A stretch of 64,000 nucleotides of DNA from Frondihabitans australicus (GTDB taxonomy: Bacteria > Actinomycetota > Actinomycetes > Actinomycetales > Microbacteriaceae). Shown here in pieces: positions 24,579 through 33,856 of the stretch. The stretch spans positions 2,914,001 to 2,978,000 of the forward strand of contig NZ_RBKS01000001.1 of NCBI RefSeq assembly GCF_003634555.1. The letters are read 5' to 3'. The notes under the pieces are model-generated. The model saw only the letters and a program-made list of their open reading frames with translations. It ran no database searches and was not told the DNA's origin. The stretch's first letter is position 1. Each line of letters begins with the position of its first letter. The position numbers and the translations under genes were made by a program.

Positions 24579-25330
24579 GACGCGCTGCACACACGATCGC
24601 GACGGGACCCGAGGACGACGGCGCCTTTCGCGCTCTGTACGACCTCGCCAGCATTGCGGCTGACCACCCGGAGGTCCGCGTGATCGGTGGCCACATGGTG
24701 GGACTCCTGGCAGCCGCGTTCCCAAGCCCTGGGCTCGTCGCCCGGAGGACTGGCGATGCGGACGCCGGACTTCCGTTGACCCTTGCGGACGACGGGTCCA
24801 TTCACGCATCCCTCGTGCGAGCTGGGTACAACGCGATCAAAGGCAATCGCTATGTCCACGATCAGCGCGTGATCGACGTCCTTGTTCCTACGCTGAATGG
24901 TCGGTTCGGCGACACGATCCGAGCTGGCCGCGCCTACGATGCCATGCCAGGCCTCCATCTCGCGCTCGGAGCACCGATCGTTATCGACGCGAACCTGACC
25001 CTGACAGACGGCACGGTTCTCGAGTGCGCGGTGCCAGTGCCCACTGTCGAGAACGCCGTCGTCCTGAAGGCCTATGCGTGGCGAGATCGATGGGTGCGCA
25101 CCGTCAAGGACACGGTCGATCTGTCAAACCTGCTGCACATTGTCGATGCACACGGGCGGGACGAGATCGGTGGCTGGCGACTCGACGAAGGCGGCCTGCA
25201 GGGCGCACGAGGCGATGCCGTTCGCATCCTCCACCAAATGATCCCCCCGATTCGCGCCGGGAGTGCCACGCCCCCGGCCTTGGACCGTCGGAAGCTGGAG
25301 GTGCTCATCCGTCGGTGGGCACGCGAATGA
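24575..25330 (+). CDS. Nucleotidyltransferase, probable AbiEii/MenT-like toxin
   Basis: A 251-residue protein with the polymerase-beta nucleotidyltransferase layout: VIGGHMVGLL (GG at 38-39), RRTGDADAGL with Asp61 and Asp63 as metal ligands, and RVIDVLVP with Asp101 as probable third carboxylate. Then follows the AbiEii-type ending PVPTVENAVVLKAYAWRDR and VKDTVDLSNLL, matching the usual K-x-x-A...R...KD-x-x-DL pattern. AbiEii and MenT toxins transfer nucleotides to GTP-binding partners or tRNA 3' ends and stop growth, often during phage infection. The four-base overlap with the winged-helix gene supports a toxin-antitoxin pair. The Gly-Ala-for-hydrophobic change (DAD instead of DID/DVD) is unusual. 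Confidence 0.68.
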   Translation: MRRAAHTIATGPEDDGAFRALYDLASIAADHPEVRVIGGHMVGLLAAAFPSPGLVARRTGDADAGLPLTLADDGSIHASLVRAGYNAIKGNRYVHDQRVIDVLVPTLNGRFGDTIRAGRAYDAMPGLHLALGAPIVIDANLTLTDGTVLECAVPVPTVENAVVLKAYAWRDRWVRTVKDTVDLSNLLHIVDAHGRDEIGGWRLDEGGLQGARGDAVRILHQMIPPIRAGSATPPALDRRKLEVLIRRWARE

Positions 25331-25379
25331 GCGACTACCCGCACCTACGATGAAGACACAGGAGCCCGGGAGGCCGACG

Positions 25380-26357
25380 ATGCAGCGCACGCACGAGATC
25401 GGCTTCCTCGTGTTTCAGGACGTCAAGATGCTCGACGTCGCGGGCCCGTCGGAGGTCTTCGCCGAGGCCAACCTCTTCGGGGCGCGCTACCGCATCAGCA
25501 TCTTGACGGCGGGCGGCGGCGACGTGCGCGCGACGACGGGGTTGCGCGTGCCCGCCGACGCATCCGCGTTCGACGAGCGGCGCTGGGACACCGTGCTCGT
25601 GGCGGGCGGCGATCCCTATCCGGCGAAGCCCGTCTCGGAGGAGCTGATCGATGCCACCAGGCATCTCGCCGCACGCGCTGACCGCGTCGCCTCGATCTGC
25701 ACCGGCGCCTTCGTGCTCGGAGCGGCGGGGCTGCTCGACGGCAAACGCGCGACCACCCACTGGCGGCACGCGAGCGAGCTGGCCGCCCGGCATCCTGCGG
25801 CCCACGTCGAACCCGACCGCATTTTCGTCCACGATCAGGGCGTCTACACGTCGGCCGGGGTCAGCGCCGGCATCGACCTGGCCCTGTCGCTGGTCGAGGT
25901 CGACCACGGCGCCGATCTCGCGCGCTCCGTGGCAAGGTCGCTGGTGGTCTACATGCAGCGTGGCGGAGGGCAGTCGCAGTTCTCCGCGGCCCTCGAGGCC
26001 CCGGAGCCCTCGACACCTGCGCTGCAGGCAGTCATCGACCGAGTGCGGTCGGATCCATCAGCCGACTACTCGCTCGACAGCCTCGCCCGAATCGCGCTCG
26101 TGAGCCCTCGACACCTTTCGCGCCTGTTCCACGACGAATACGGCTCGACTCCGGCGCGCTATGTCGAGTCGATCCGCGTCGAGCTCGCCAAGGGGCGACT
26201 CGACGCCGGCCACTCCGTCACCATGGCGGCCGAGCTATCGGGGTTCGGCACACCGGAGGCGCTACGACGAGCCTTCGTCCGCCAGCTGAAGACCTCGCCG
26301 CAGCGCTACCAGCGGCGATTCCTCTCGACGCAGCCCGGGGGCGCCTCGATGTCCTGA
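25380..26357 (+). CDS. GlxA-like AraC family regulator with DJ-1/PfpI domain
   Basis: A 325-residue transcription factor with an N-terminal DJ-1/PfpI (class I amidotransferase-like) domain (EIGFLVFQDVKMLDVAGPSEVF, and VASICTGAFVLGAAGLLDG with the nucleophile-elbow Cys) and a C-terminal AraC DNA-binding domain (DSLARIALVSPRHLSRLFHDE and a second HTH ending GFGTPEALRRAF). Start chosen at the ATG with GGGAGG seven bases upstream; a TACGAT box at 25346-25351 could be its -10. Members often control genes for nitrogen-compound or aldehyde metabolism. It precedes the HD hydrolase gene by 63 bases on the same strand and may control this cluster. Confidence 0.88.
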   Translation: MQRTHEIGFLVFQDVKMLDVAGPSEVFAEANLFGARYRISILTAGGGDVRATTGLRVPADASAFDERRWDTVLVAGGDPYPAKPVSEELIDATRHLAARADRVASICTGAFVLGAAGLLDGKRATTHWRHASELAARHPAAHVEPDRIFVHDQGVYTSAGVSAGIDLALSLVEVDHGADLARSVARSLVVYMQRGGGQSQFSAALEAPEPSTPALQAVIDRVRSDPSADYSLDSLARIALVSPRHLSRLFHDEYGSTPARYVESIRVELAKGRLDAGHSVTMAAELSGFGTPEALRRAFVRQLKTSPQRYQRRFLSTQPGGASMS

Positions 26358-26420
26358 TCGGTGGGATTGACGACAGTCCCAGCGGTCCGCCGAGGCACCC
26401 CTCGGCGAGAGGCTTTCTAC

Positions 26421-27062
26421 ATGAATTCAGAAGCCATCGCAGGGGTCGAGATCCCCGACAGCCGCCTCGCCCGAGAGGCCACCGAGCTCATCCGAGACAC
26501 GACGAACGAGCTCCTCTTCCATCACTCGAGCCGCGTCTTCCTCTTCGGCGTCCTCCAGGCACGCGCCCTCTCGCTCGCACCCGACCCGGAGCTGCTCTAC
26601 GTGGCCGCCCTCTTCCACGACACCGGTCTCGTCGATCCGTACCGGACGACGACGCAGCGGTTCGAGTTGGACGGAGCCGACGAGGCCCGGGCGTTCCTGC
26701 TCACGCACGGAATCGACGCGCGGTCGGCCGACACGGTGTGGGCGGCCATCGCCCTCCATACGACGCCCGAGGTGCCATACCGAATGGATCCGATCGTCGC
26801 CGCTACAACGGCCGGAGTCGAGATGGACGTGCTCGGGCTGAACCTGACACGCATCCCTCGCGAGCTCCGAGAGCAAGTCGTCGCCGCGCATCCGAGGCCC
26901 GACTTCAAGCGCAGGATCCTGAGCGCCTTCCGCGATGGCTTCTCGAACCGCCCCGACACCACGTTCGGCACCGTGAACGCCGACGTGCTCGCCCACTTCG
27001 ACCCCGGTTTCGTCCGCGGTGATTTCGTGAAGGTCATCGAGGGCTCCGACTGGGCCGAATAA
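26421..27062 (+). CDS. HD domain hydrolase, cyanamide hydratase-like
   Basis: A 213-residue HD-superfamily metal hydrolase. Metal ligands appear as H-H in FHHSSRVFLFG, the HD pair in LFHDTGLVD, and later ALHTTPEVPYRMDP. The order and the phrase 'NHSxRvflfg...yvaaLFHDtGL' match the cyanamide hydratase-like branch, which hydrates cyanamide to urea in fungi; the bacterial substrate is usually unknown. ATG with AGAGG eight bases upstream. Probably co-transcribed with the GlxA-like regulator upstream and the alpha/beta hydrolase 35 bases downstream. Confidence 0.8.
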   Translation: MNSEAIAGVEIPDSRLAREATELIRDTTNELLFHHSSRVFLFGVLQARALSLAPDPELLYVAALFHDTGLVDPYRTTTQRFELDGADEARAFLLTHGIDARSADTVWAAIALHTTPEVPYRMDPIVAATTAGVEMDVLGLNLTRIPRELREQVVAAHPRPDFKRRILSAFRDGFSNRPDTTFGTVNADVLAHFDPGFVRGDFVKVIEGSDWAE

Positions 27063-27097
27063 CCGCACCTCACCCCATCGCAGAAAGGAACAACCCC

Positions 27098-27838
27098 ATG
27101 AGCTCCACCAAGCCCACCATCGTCCTCGTCCACGGCGCCTTCGCCGACGCGTCCGGCTACGTCGGTGTGATCGACCGCCTCGAGGCGGACGGCTATTCCG
27201 TCGTGGCACGGCCGAACCCGCTCCGCAGCCTCGCGTCCGATGCCGACTCGCTGCGCACCCGCGTCGCCGCGATCGACGGCCCCGTCGTGCTGGTCGGCCA
27301 CTCCTACGCGGGTGCCGTCATCGGTCATGCCGTCGAGGGCCTCCACAACGTGATAGGCCTCGTCTACCTCGCAGCGTTCGGCCTCGAGGTCGGCGAGAGC
27401 TGCCTCACGGCGCAGGCCGGCTACGAGCCGTCGCTGCTCGCCACCGAGAACGCGCCGACCTCGTACGACGCTCCCGGCGCTCCGGGCGGCCCCGACCTCT
27501 ACATCAACGAGGGCCGGTTCCGCGAGGTGTTCGCGGGCGACTCCTCCGCCGCGGCAGCGCGACAGATGTACGTCACGCAGCGCCCCCTGTCGGCTTTCGC
27601 CTTCACCGAAGCGGCGACGACCCGCGGCTGGGACACGCGCCCGACCTGGTACCTGGTGTCGACCGAAGACAACTCGATCCCGCCGCAGCTCCAGCGGGAC
27701 ATGGCGGCCCGGATGGGCGCGTACACCGAGGAAATCCACGGCTCGCACACCGCCTTCATCGCGCACCCTCATCGCGTGGCGCGCTTCATCCAGCACGCCG
27801 CCGACTCGTTCGCCGGTGATCACGTCACCGCGAACTGA
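27098..27838 (+). CDS. Alpha/beta hydrolase
   Basis: A 246-residue alpha/beta-fold hydrolase. VLVHGAFADASGYVGVI gives the oxyanion-hole HG, VLVGHSYAGAVIGH is the nucleophile elbow with Ser in GHSYAG, a later STEDN carries the probable acid and EIHGSHTAFIAHP the catalytic His. Similar to the small-ester or lactone hydrolases annotated as 'alpha/beta hydrolase' in many actinobacteria. Ribosome site AGAAAGGAAC precedes the ATG. It follows the HD hydrolase by 35 bases, so the two are likely in one transcript. Confidence 0.87.
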   Translation: MSSTKPTIVLVHGAFADASGYVGVIDRLEADGYSVVARPNPLRSLASDADSLRTRVAAIDGPVVLVGHSYAGAVIGHAVEGLHNVIGLVYLAAFGLEVGESCLTAQAGYEPSLLATENAPTSYDAPGAPGGPDLYINEGRFREVFAGDSSAAAARQMYVTQRPLSAFAFTEAATTRGWDTRPTWYLVSTEDNSIPPQLQRDMAARMGAYTEEIHGSHTAFIAHPHRVARFIQHAADSFAGDHVTAN

Positions 27839-27980
27839 TCACGAGCCGCCGCACGGCAGGGCAGGGCATGAAGGTGTCCTGCCCTGGCGTGTCCCCGGCT
27901 CCTGCGCTCAAGAAGGCCCCGAGCCCACCGGACACCATAAACGGAGGCGTGTTATCGTTTCTCTCGGAAAGGAACGACAC

Positions 27981-28961
<981 letters not shown>

Positions 28962-29014
28962 CCGGCGTCGCAGGCGACAGGGGAACAGCGTCGCAGGGGA
29001 CGGCGGAATGCTCT

Positions 29015-29020
29015 TACGCT
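29015..29020 (+). promoter_or_regulatory. -10 box (TACGCT) for the TetR gene, leaderless
   Basis: TACGCT is followed by six bases and then the GTG at 29027, implying a transcript that starts at the start codon. No ribosome site is present. Confidence 0.55.
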
Positions 29021-29026
29021 GATCCT

Positions 29027-29590
29027 GTGACGGTGATCGACCTCGACGTGTTCCGCGCGCCCCGGCCCCGACGGGCCGACGGTGCGCGGAACTTCGACGC
29101 GATCCTCCGCGCCGCCCGCGACGCGATCCGCGAGGAAGGCTCCGACGTCGCGCTCGAGACCGTGGCCGAGCGCGCCGGCGTCGGCATCGCGACGCTCTAC
29201 CGGAACTTCCCCACGCGCGAGGTGCTGATCAACCACCTCTATGTCGACGAGATCGAGGCCATCGCGCAGGATGCAGTGGCCGTCGCCGGTCTCGACCCCC
29301 GCGCCGCGCTCACCGAGTGGACTCTGCGCTTCGCCGAGCACATCGGCGCCAAGCAGCAGCTCGCGTCCGCCATCGACGAGGACGGCCCCGTCTACGAGGC
29401 GTGCGTCCGGGTGATCGTGGCGACCTCGGGTCCCGTCATCGCGCGCGCCCGTGCCGCCGGCGCGCTGCGGCCCGACGTCACCGACGACGACGTCACGCGC
29501 GGCGTCTACGGCATCGCGACGATGCCGGCCGACGGCGCCGAGCAGCGCCAACGGATCCTCGAGGTGTTCCTGCGGGGTCTGCAGGCCTGA
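29027..29590 (+). CDS. TetR family transcriptional regulator
   Basis: A 187-residue regulator with an N-terminal TetR helix-turn-helix (ILRAARDAIREEGSDVALET, then VAERAGVGIATLYRNFPTREVLI) and a helical ligand domain. GTG start, probably leaderless (TACGCT box six bases before). It lies between the aldo/keto reductase (same strand) and an SDR gene (opposite strand); both have an upstream TAAACG-GGCGT-like element, so local control of both oxidoreductases is plausible. Ligand unknown. Confidence 0.9.
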   Translation: MTVIDLDVFRAPRPRRADGARNFDAILRAARDAIREEGSDVALETVAERAGVGIATLYRNFPTREVLINHLYVDEIEAIAQDAVAVAGLDPRAALTEWTLRFAEHIGAKQQLASAIDEDGPVYEACVRVIVATSGPVIARARAAGALRPDVTDDDVTRGVYGIATMPADGAEQRQRILEVFLRGLQA

Positions 29591-29611
29591 CCGGCGAGGC
29601 GGGGTCCGCTC

Positions 29612-30403
29612 CTAGTACTTGATCGACTGGCCACCGTCGATGGGCAGCACGACGGCGTTCACGTAGGCGGCGTCGTCCGACAGCAGGAACGCGACGACCG
29701 AGGCGATCTCCGCCGGCTCACCGTAGCGCTTCGTCGGGTTGACCTGGATGAACTGCTCGGCGGCCTTCCGCGGGTCCTGCGGGTCGAGCTGCTTCATGGC
29801 GTTCTCGACCATCGGGGTCCAGATGGCGCCGGGCGCGATCGCGTTGATCCTGATTCCGTACTGGCCGTACTCGATGGCGGAGTTGCGGGTCAGGCCGACG
29901 ACGCCGTGCTTGGCTGCCGCGTAGCCGGACTGGTTGCCGATGCCGGTGATCCCGCCGACGCTCGCCGTGTTGACCACCATGCCCGAGCCCTGCTCGCGCA
30001 TCACTCTCAGCACCTTCTCGAGCCCCAGGAACGCGCCGTGCAGGTTGATCGCGATGACCTTGTCGAACTCGTCGGCCGTGAAGTCCTCCGTGAGGTTCTG
30101 GCGGCCCTCGATGCCTGCGTTGTTGAAGAAGCCGTCGATTCGGCCGAAGCGCTCCAGCGTCGCGGCCACGTAGGCCTCGACGTCGGCCTCCTTCGAGACT
30201 TCGGCGATCGCCGTGAGGACCTCGGCCTGAGGTGCGGCCTCCAGGATGGCGGCCGTCGAATCCTGCAGCCCCTTCTCGGAGATGTCGACGATCGCGATCT
30301 TCGCGCCCTCGGTGGCGAGCCGGATGGCCGTCGCGCGGCCGAGGCCCGAGCCGCCTCCCGTGATCAGGACGACTCGGTCGGTGAATCGGGTGGCGGTGCT
30401 CAC
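29612..30403 (-). CDS. Short-chain dehydrogenase/reductase (SDR)
   Basis: A 263-residue classical SDR oxidoreductase. Cofactor motif TGGGSGLG (residues 14-21), Asp at the end of strand 2 (IVDIS, suggesting NAD preference), NNAG, catalytic Ser in TASVGG and the YxxxK pair in GYAAAKHG, and the C-terminal LSDDAAYVNAVVLPIDGG. GTG start with GAAGGAG upstream. Convergent with the TetR gene 21 bases away. Substrate not predictable. Confidence 0.92.
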   Translation of the reverse strand: MSTATRFTDRVVLITGGGSGLGRATAIRLATEGAKIAIVDISEKGLQDSTAAILEAAPQAEVLTAIAEVSKEADVEAYVAATLERFGRIDGFFNNAGIEGRQNLTEDFTADEFDKVIAINLHGAFLGLEKVLRVMREQGSGMVVNTASVGGITGIGNQSGYAAAKHGVVGLTRNSAIEYGQYGIRINAIAPGAIWTPMVENAMKQLDPQDPRKAAEQFIQVNPTKRYGEPAEIASVVAFLLSDDAAYVNAVVLPIDGGQSIKY

Positions 30404-30513
30404 AGGGGTGCTTCTCCTTCGTCGCAGTCGGCGCCGCCGATGCGGCAGGCGCGGGGCCTCGTCGTCGAGGCCTCCTTTACACTACGCCTGTCGTTTATCT
30501 TGCGGTGACCGCG

Positions 30514-31107
30514 TCAGGCCGAGTGAGCGGCCTGCTCGGCCTTGCGGCTTCGGTACGCGCGCATCGACATCTGGGAGGCGCAAGAGGCGCTGCAGTAGGC
30601 ACCTCCGGTGTTCTTGGTCCGGTCGTAGAAGCCCTTGTAGCACTTCGGGTTCTTGCAGGCCTTGACCCGCTGCCACACACGAGGGTCGGCGGAGGCCTGG
30701 ACGCCGGCGCCGATCACGCTGGCCAGCGCGCCGGCGACGCCGTCCTGAATCGGCTCCAGCACCGTGCCGGCACGGCTGATCACCGCGGCGAGCGGATACA
30801 GGCGCGCCGCACGAGACAGGTACGCCGTGGCCGCCTCGGCCTCGTCGCGCTCGTCCAGACCGACGTGCTCCTTCAGGATCGCGAGCAGCGCCGACCGGAG
30901 TTCCCGCGCCACGAGCACGTCGGCCTCGGTGACAAGCGAACCGTCGAAGGGGATAACACTGTCACTCAACCACTGGCGCGTGGAGGAGGCATCGACGAGC
31001 TGCTCCTCGCAGTTGCCCTCGATGGCGCGCGTGTTGACGAAGTCCAGCAGAACGCCCACTCCCGCAGGGGTGTCTCCGCCGTTCTCGACGTCTCGTGATT
31101 CAGTCAT
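30514..31107 (-). CDS. CGNR zinc finger regulator
   Basis: A 197-residue protein of the CGNR family: an N-terminal helical domain (DFVNTRAIEG, an RD-type start) and a C-terminal zinc-binding module (CKNPKCYKGFYDRTKN, GGAYCSASCASQMSMRAYRS). The name-giving CGNR is replaced by CASQ, though the four cysteines and basic tail are kept. These are putative transcription factors that use the zinc module to bind DNA. It is divergent from the DJ-1/alcohol dehydrogenase operon, with an 8-bp inverted repeat in the AT-rich gap, so it probably controls that operon and itself. Confidence 0.85.
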   Translation of the reverse strand: MTESRDVENGGDTPAGVGVLLDFVNTRAIEGNCEEQLVDASSTRQWLSDSVIPFDGSLVTEADVLVARELRSALLAILKEHVGLDERDEAEAATAYLSRAARLYPLAAVISRAGTVLEPIQDGVAGALASVIGAGVQASADPRVWQRVKACKNPKCYKGFYDRTKNTGGAYCSASCASQMSMRAYRSRKAEQAAHSA

Positions 31108-31148
31108 GGAACCAGTCTAGGGAGTGAGTCTCGAAAGTTCAATGAAAA

Positions 31149-31180
31149 TAACTTGAGCAGAGTCTTGCGCAATCAAGTTA
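31149..31180. promoter_or_regulatory. Inverted repeat in the CGNR/DJ-1 divergent promoter
   Basis: TAACTTGA (31149-31156) and TCAAGTTA (31173-31180), perfect 8-bp arms with a 16-base spacer in an AT-rich gap. Candidate binding site for the CGNR regulator. Confidence 0.5.
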
Positions 31181-31250
31181 GTTGCTATTACGTTTCGAGT
31201 ATCACATCGGCCGAAAGGGTCGATGACACCGAACCGAAAGAAGTCAGACC

Positions 31251-31979
31251 ATGTCCTCAGTTCTCCTCGTCGTCAGCTCCGCCAACGTGTGGACCCTCAA
31301 GGACGGCAGCAAGCACCCCACCGGTTTCTGGGCCAGCGAGTTCATCGAGCCGCACCGCGTCTTCACCGAGGCCGGCTTCGACGTCACGATCGCCAGCCCC
31401 GCCGGCATCGCCCCGACCGTCGACGAGTTCAGCCTCGCCCCGGCCATGAACAACGACGATGCCGACGCCATCCAGGCCCAGCGCGACTACCTGGCCGCGC
31501 TCGGCACCGAGCTGACCTCGCCGGTCGCCCTCGAGAGCGTGAACCCCGACGACTACGACGCCGTGTACGTCGCCGGTGGCCACGGCCCGATGGAGGATCT
31601 CGCCGACAACCCCACCATCGGCGCGATCTACGCCGCCCTCGCCCCGCAGAAGGGCAAGGTCGTCGCGGCCGTCTGCCACGGGGTCGGCGCGCTGCTGCCC
31701 GCGAAGGCGACCGACGGCTCCTGGATCTTCGCCGGCCGGAAGATCACCGGCTTCACCGACGAGGAGGAGACCGCGCTCGGCTTCGGCGACAAGGCGCCCT
31801 GGCTGCTCGAGACCCGTCTCCGCGGCGCCGGCGCCGACTTCGTGGGCGGCCCCGCCTTCGGCCCTCACGTGATCGTCGACGGCAACCTCGTCACCGGTCA
31901 GAACCCCGCCTCCGCCCGCCCCTCGGCCGAGGCCGTCGTCACCGCGCTCGCCGCGCTCGCCTCCCAGGCCGCGCGATGA
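31251..31979 (+). CDS. DJ-1/PfpI family protein, probable glyoxalase III-type
   Basis: A 242-residue DJ-1/PfpI protein of the Hsp31-like type. The nucleophile Cys is in VAAVCHGVGALL, preceded by the glycine-rich VYVAGGHGPMEDLAD with its Glu. The N-terminus VLLVVSSANVWTLKDGSKHPTGFWASEF is typical of class I glutamine amidotransferase-like proteins that degrade methylglyoxal without cofactor or act as chaperones. Ends in ATGA overlap with the alcohol dehydrogenase gene. First gene of a three-gene operon opposite the CGNR regulator. Confidence 0.9.
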   Translation: MSSVLLVVSSANVWTLKDGSKHPTGFWASEFIEPHRVFTEAGFDVTIASPAGIAPTVDEFSLAPAMNNDDADAIQAQRDYLAALGTELTSPVALESVNPDDYDAVYVAGGHGPMEDLADNPTIGAIYAALAPQKGKVVAAVCHGVGALLPAKATDGSWIFAGRKITGFTDEEETALGFGDKAPWLLETRLRGAGADFVGGPAFGPHVIVDGNLVTGQNPASARPSAEAVVTALAALASQAAR

Positions 31980-32992
31980 GCGCCACCGGCACCTACCGGG
32001 CCGTCCAGGTCGCCGCTTCGGGAGCCCTCGAGCTCACCGAGCGGCCCCTGGCGGACCCCGGTCGGGGCCAGGTGCGCCTCCGCGTCGAAGCCTGCGGCAT
32101 CTGCCACACCGACGCAGGAGCCGTGCACCCCCACCCGGCCACGGAGCCCGGCATCGTGCCCGGCCACGAGGTCGTCGGCATCATCGATGCCCTCGGCGAG
32201 GGTGTCACCCGGTGGTCGGTCGGCGAACGCGTCGGCGTCGGGTTCCTCGGCGGCCACTGCGGCCAGTGCGCGAGCTGCCGACGAGGCGACTTCGTCAACT
32301 GCCAGGACCAGGACCGCACCGGGCTCACCATCGACGGCGGCTACGCCGAGTACATGGTCGCCCGCGAGACCGGCCTCGTCGCCATCCCCGCCGAGATGAC
32401 GTCCGTCGCAGCGGCACCGCTCTTGTGCGCCGGGATCACCACGTTCAACGCCCTGCTGAAGGGGGCGCCGGAGCCCGGCGACCTCGTCGCCATCCAGGGC
32501 ATCGGTGGCCTCGGACACCTCGCCCTGCAGTACGCCGACAGGATGGGCCTCCGCGTCGCCGCCATCGCCCGCGGCACGGCCAAGGAAGGCCTCTCCACGG
32601 AGCTGGGCGCCGACCACTACATCGACAGCGCGGCCACCGACCCGGGCGACGAGCTCGCGAAACTCGGGGGCGCCTCCGTTATCGTCACCACCGTCGCGAG
32701 CGGCGCCTCCTCGAGCTCTCTCATCGCGGGCCTCGCCGACCGCGGCCGCCTGGTCGTCGTCGGAGCCTCGTCCGAGCCGGTCACCGTCTCGACCGGCGAT
32801 CTCATCGGTCGCGGCATCGCGGTTCTCGGCTCGCTCACCGGTACCCCGATCGAGAACGAGCGGGGCCTCGCCTTCGCTCACGCCCAGGGCGTCAAGGCCC
32901 TCATCGAAGAACGCCCGCTCGCCGACGCGGCCGCCGCGTTCGACCGCATGCTCAGCGGCGAAGCCCGCTTCCGCATGGTCCTCGTCCCGTAA
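31976..32992 (+). CDS. Zinc-dependent alcohol dehydrogenase
   Basis: A 338-residue medium-chain dehydrogenase. Catalytic zinc ligands: Cys in CGICHTD, His-Glu in PGHEVVG and a later Cys in APLLCAGITTF; structural zinc cysteines in CGQCASCRRGDFVNC. The Rossmann motif is GIGGLGHLALQYA. Related to the AdhA/propanol-preferring enzymes that oxidise primary alcohols or reduce aldehydes. Its ATG overlaps the DJ-1 stop (ATGA), so the two are coupled, and a role in aldehyde detoxification is inferred. Confidence 0.93.
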   Translation: MSATGTYRAVQVAASGALELTERPLADPGRGQVRLRVEACGICHTDAGAVHPHPATEPGIVPGHEVVGIIDALGEGVTRWSVGERVGVGFLGGHCGQCASCRRGDFVNCQDQDRTGLTIDGGYAEYMVARETGLVAIPAEMTSVAAAPLLCAGITTFNALLKGAPEPGDLVAIQGIGGLGHLALQYADRMGLRVAAIARGTAKEGLSTELGADHYIDSAATDPGDELAKLGGASVIVTTVASGASSSSLIAGLADRGRLVVVGASSEPVTVSTGDLIGRGIAVLGSLTGTPIENERGLAFAHAQGVKALIEERPLADAAAAFDRMLSGEARFRMVLVP

Positions 32993-33038
32993 CCCACCGA
33001 CCCCTCAACCCGCACCACCCTCCGGAAGGAACGACATC

Positions 33039-33299
33039 ATGAACGCCACACAGAACACCAGCACTGCCATCCGCACCCTCCGCGGCTCCTACACGGGCAC
33101 CGGCCACGGACTCGCCGGTACCTTCACGGGCCGCCGCACCGACGACCTGGCCGGCCGCTCGACGGGCCACTACGTCAGCAGCCAGGACCGCGGCAGCGCC
33201 CGCGCCGTCTTCGGCCGCTACACCGACTCCGAGCGGGTGGCAGACCTGCCCGCCGTCGTCGAGGCCTCCGCCGACGTCGACCACCGGGTCGCCGCATAG
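33039..33299 (+). CDS. Small hydrophilic protein of the DJ-1/ADH operon, unknown
   Basis: An 86-residue protein with strong ribosome site (GGAAGGA, 8 bases). It has a repeat-like Gly/Thr/Arg pattern: TLRGSYTGTGHGLAG, TFTGRRTDDLAGRSTGHYVSSQDRGSARAVFGRYTDSE. No hydrophobic segment or known motif. It follows the alcohol dehydrogenase by 46 bases and is the last gene before a large hairpin, so it belongs to the operon. Not recognised. Confidence 0.7.
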   Translation: MNATQNTSTAIRTLRGSYTGTGHGLAGTFTGRRTDDLAGRSTGHYVSSQDRGSARAVFGRYTDSERVADLPAVVEASADVDHRVAA

Positions 33300-33339
33300 C
33301 GACCATCGACCGTCGACCTGCCGACGGCCCTCACCGACC

Positions 33340-33390
33340 GCTGCCGCAGGACCCTGCCCGCTCAGCCATGGCGCAGGATCCTGCGGCAGC
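33340..33390 (+). terminator. Hairpin built from inverted GCAGGA motifs, end of the DJ-1/ADH operon
   Basis: GCTGCCGCAGGA (33340-33351) pairs perfectly with TCCTGCGGCAGC (33379-33390); after one mismatch CCTGC (33353-33357) pairs with GCAGG (33373-33377), leaving a 15-base loop. Four copies of the iterated GCAGG(A) word make up the stem. Located 41 bases after the operon's last stop; no T-tract. Confidence 0.65.
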
Positions 33391-33562
33391 TCTTCCGGCG
33401 TGGATCGGAGCGCAGCTCGACTCGCTGAGCGACACGGTCCGGGCGAGTCTGCCGGCGGTCGAATCGGTCGCGCGCGCGTGAGGTGGCGAAGTCAGCTGGC
33501 ATACCCTCCAGACGCCGGGCACATCTCGTCCTTTGGCCGAGGGGCTTGCGGCCAGAGGAGAG

Positions 33563-33856
33563 CTACAGCGCTGCGCACTCCATGCAGATCGGGCCGAGCT
33601 TCGTCTCGTGGTCGAGCAGGCTGCGCTGTCGGACGAGGAAGCACTCGACGCAGGTGAACTCGTGGTCCTGCATCGGCAGCACCACCACGTCGAGCGCCTC
33701 GTCGACGATCGAGGCATCGAGCTCGAAGCCGTCGGCGTTGTCGCCCTCGTCGAGGTCGGCCGCGAGGCCCGTGGCCCTGGTCGAGCGTGCGTCGATCGAG
33801 ACGGTGTTGTCGTCGGTGTCGGGGGCGTTGCGTGGGGCGTCGTAGTCGGCTGCCAT
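33563..33856 (-). CDS. DUF4193 family zinc-ribbon protein
   Basis: A 97-residue actinobacterial DUF4193 protein: acidic N-terminal half and a C-terminal zinc-binding ribbon with CVECFLVRQRSLL and GPICMECA giving two C-x-x-C pairs. Function unknown; usually a conserved single gene in actinobacteria. Start at the ATG with CAGGAG six to eight bases upstream; TATAGT on the minus strand (33908-33913) is a fair -10 box, giving a leader of about 45 bases. A longer frame starting at 33907 is not supported. Confidence 0.88.
   Translation of the reverse strand: MAADYDAPRNAPDTDDNTVSIDARSTRATGLAADLDEGDNADGFELDASIVDEALDVVVLPMQDHEFTCVECFLVRQRSLLDHETKLGPICMECAAL

Noticed and set aside
33368-33481. 37-codon frame starting ATGGCGCAGGATCCTGCG
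   Set aside because: No ribosome site, starts inside the operon-end hairpin, composition can be explained by the repeat.
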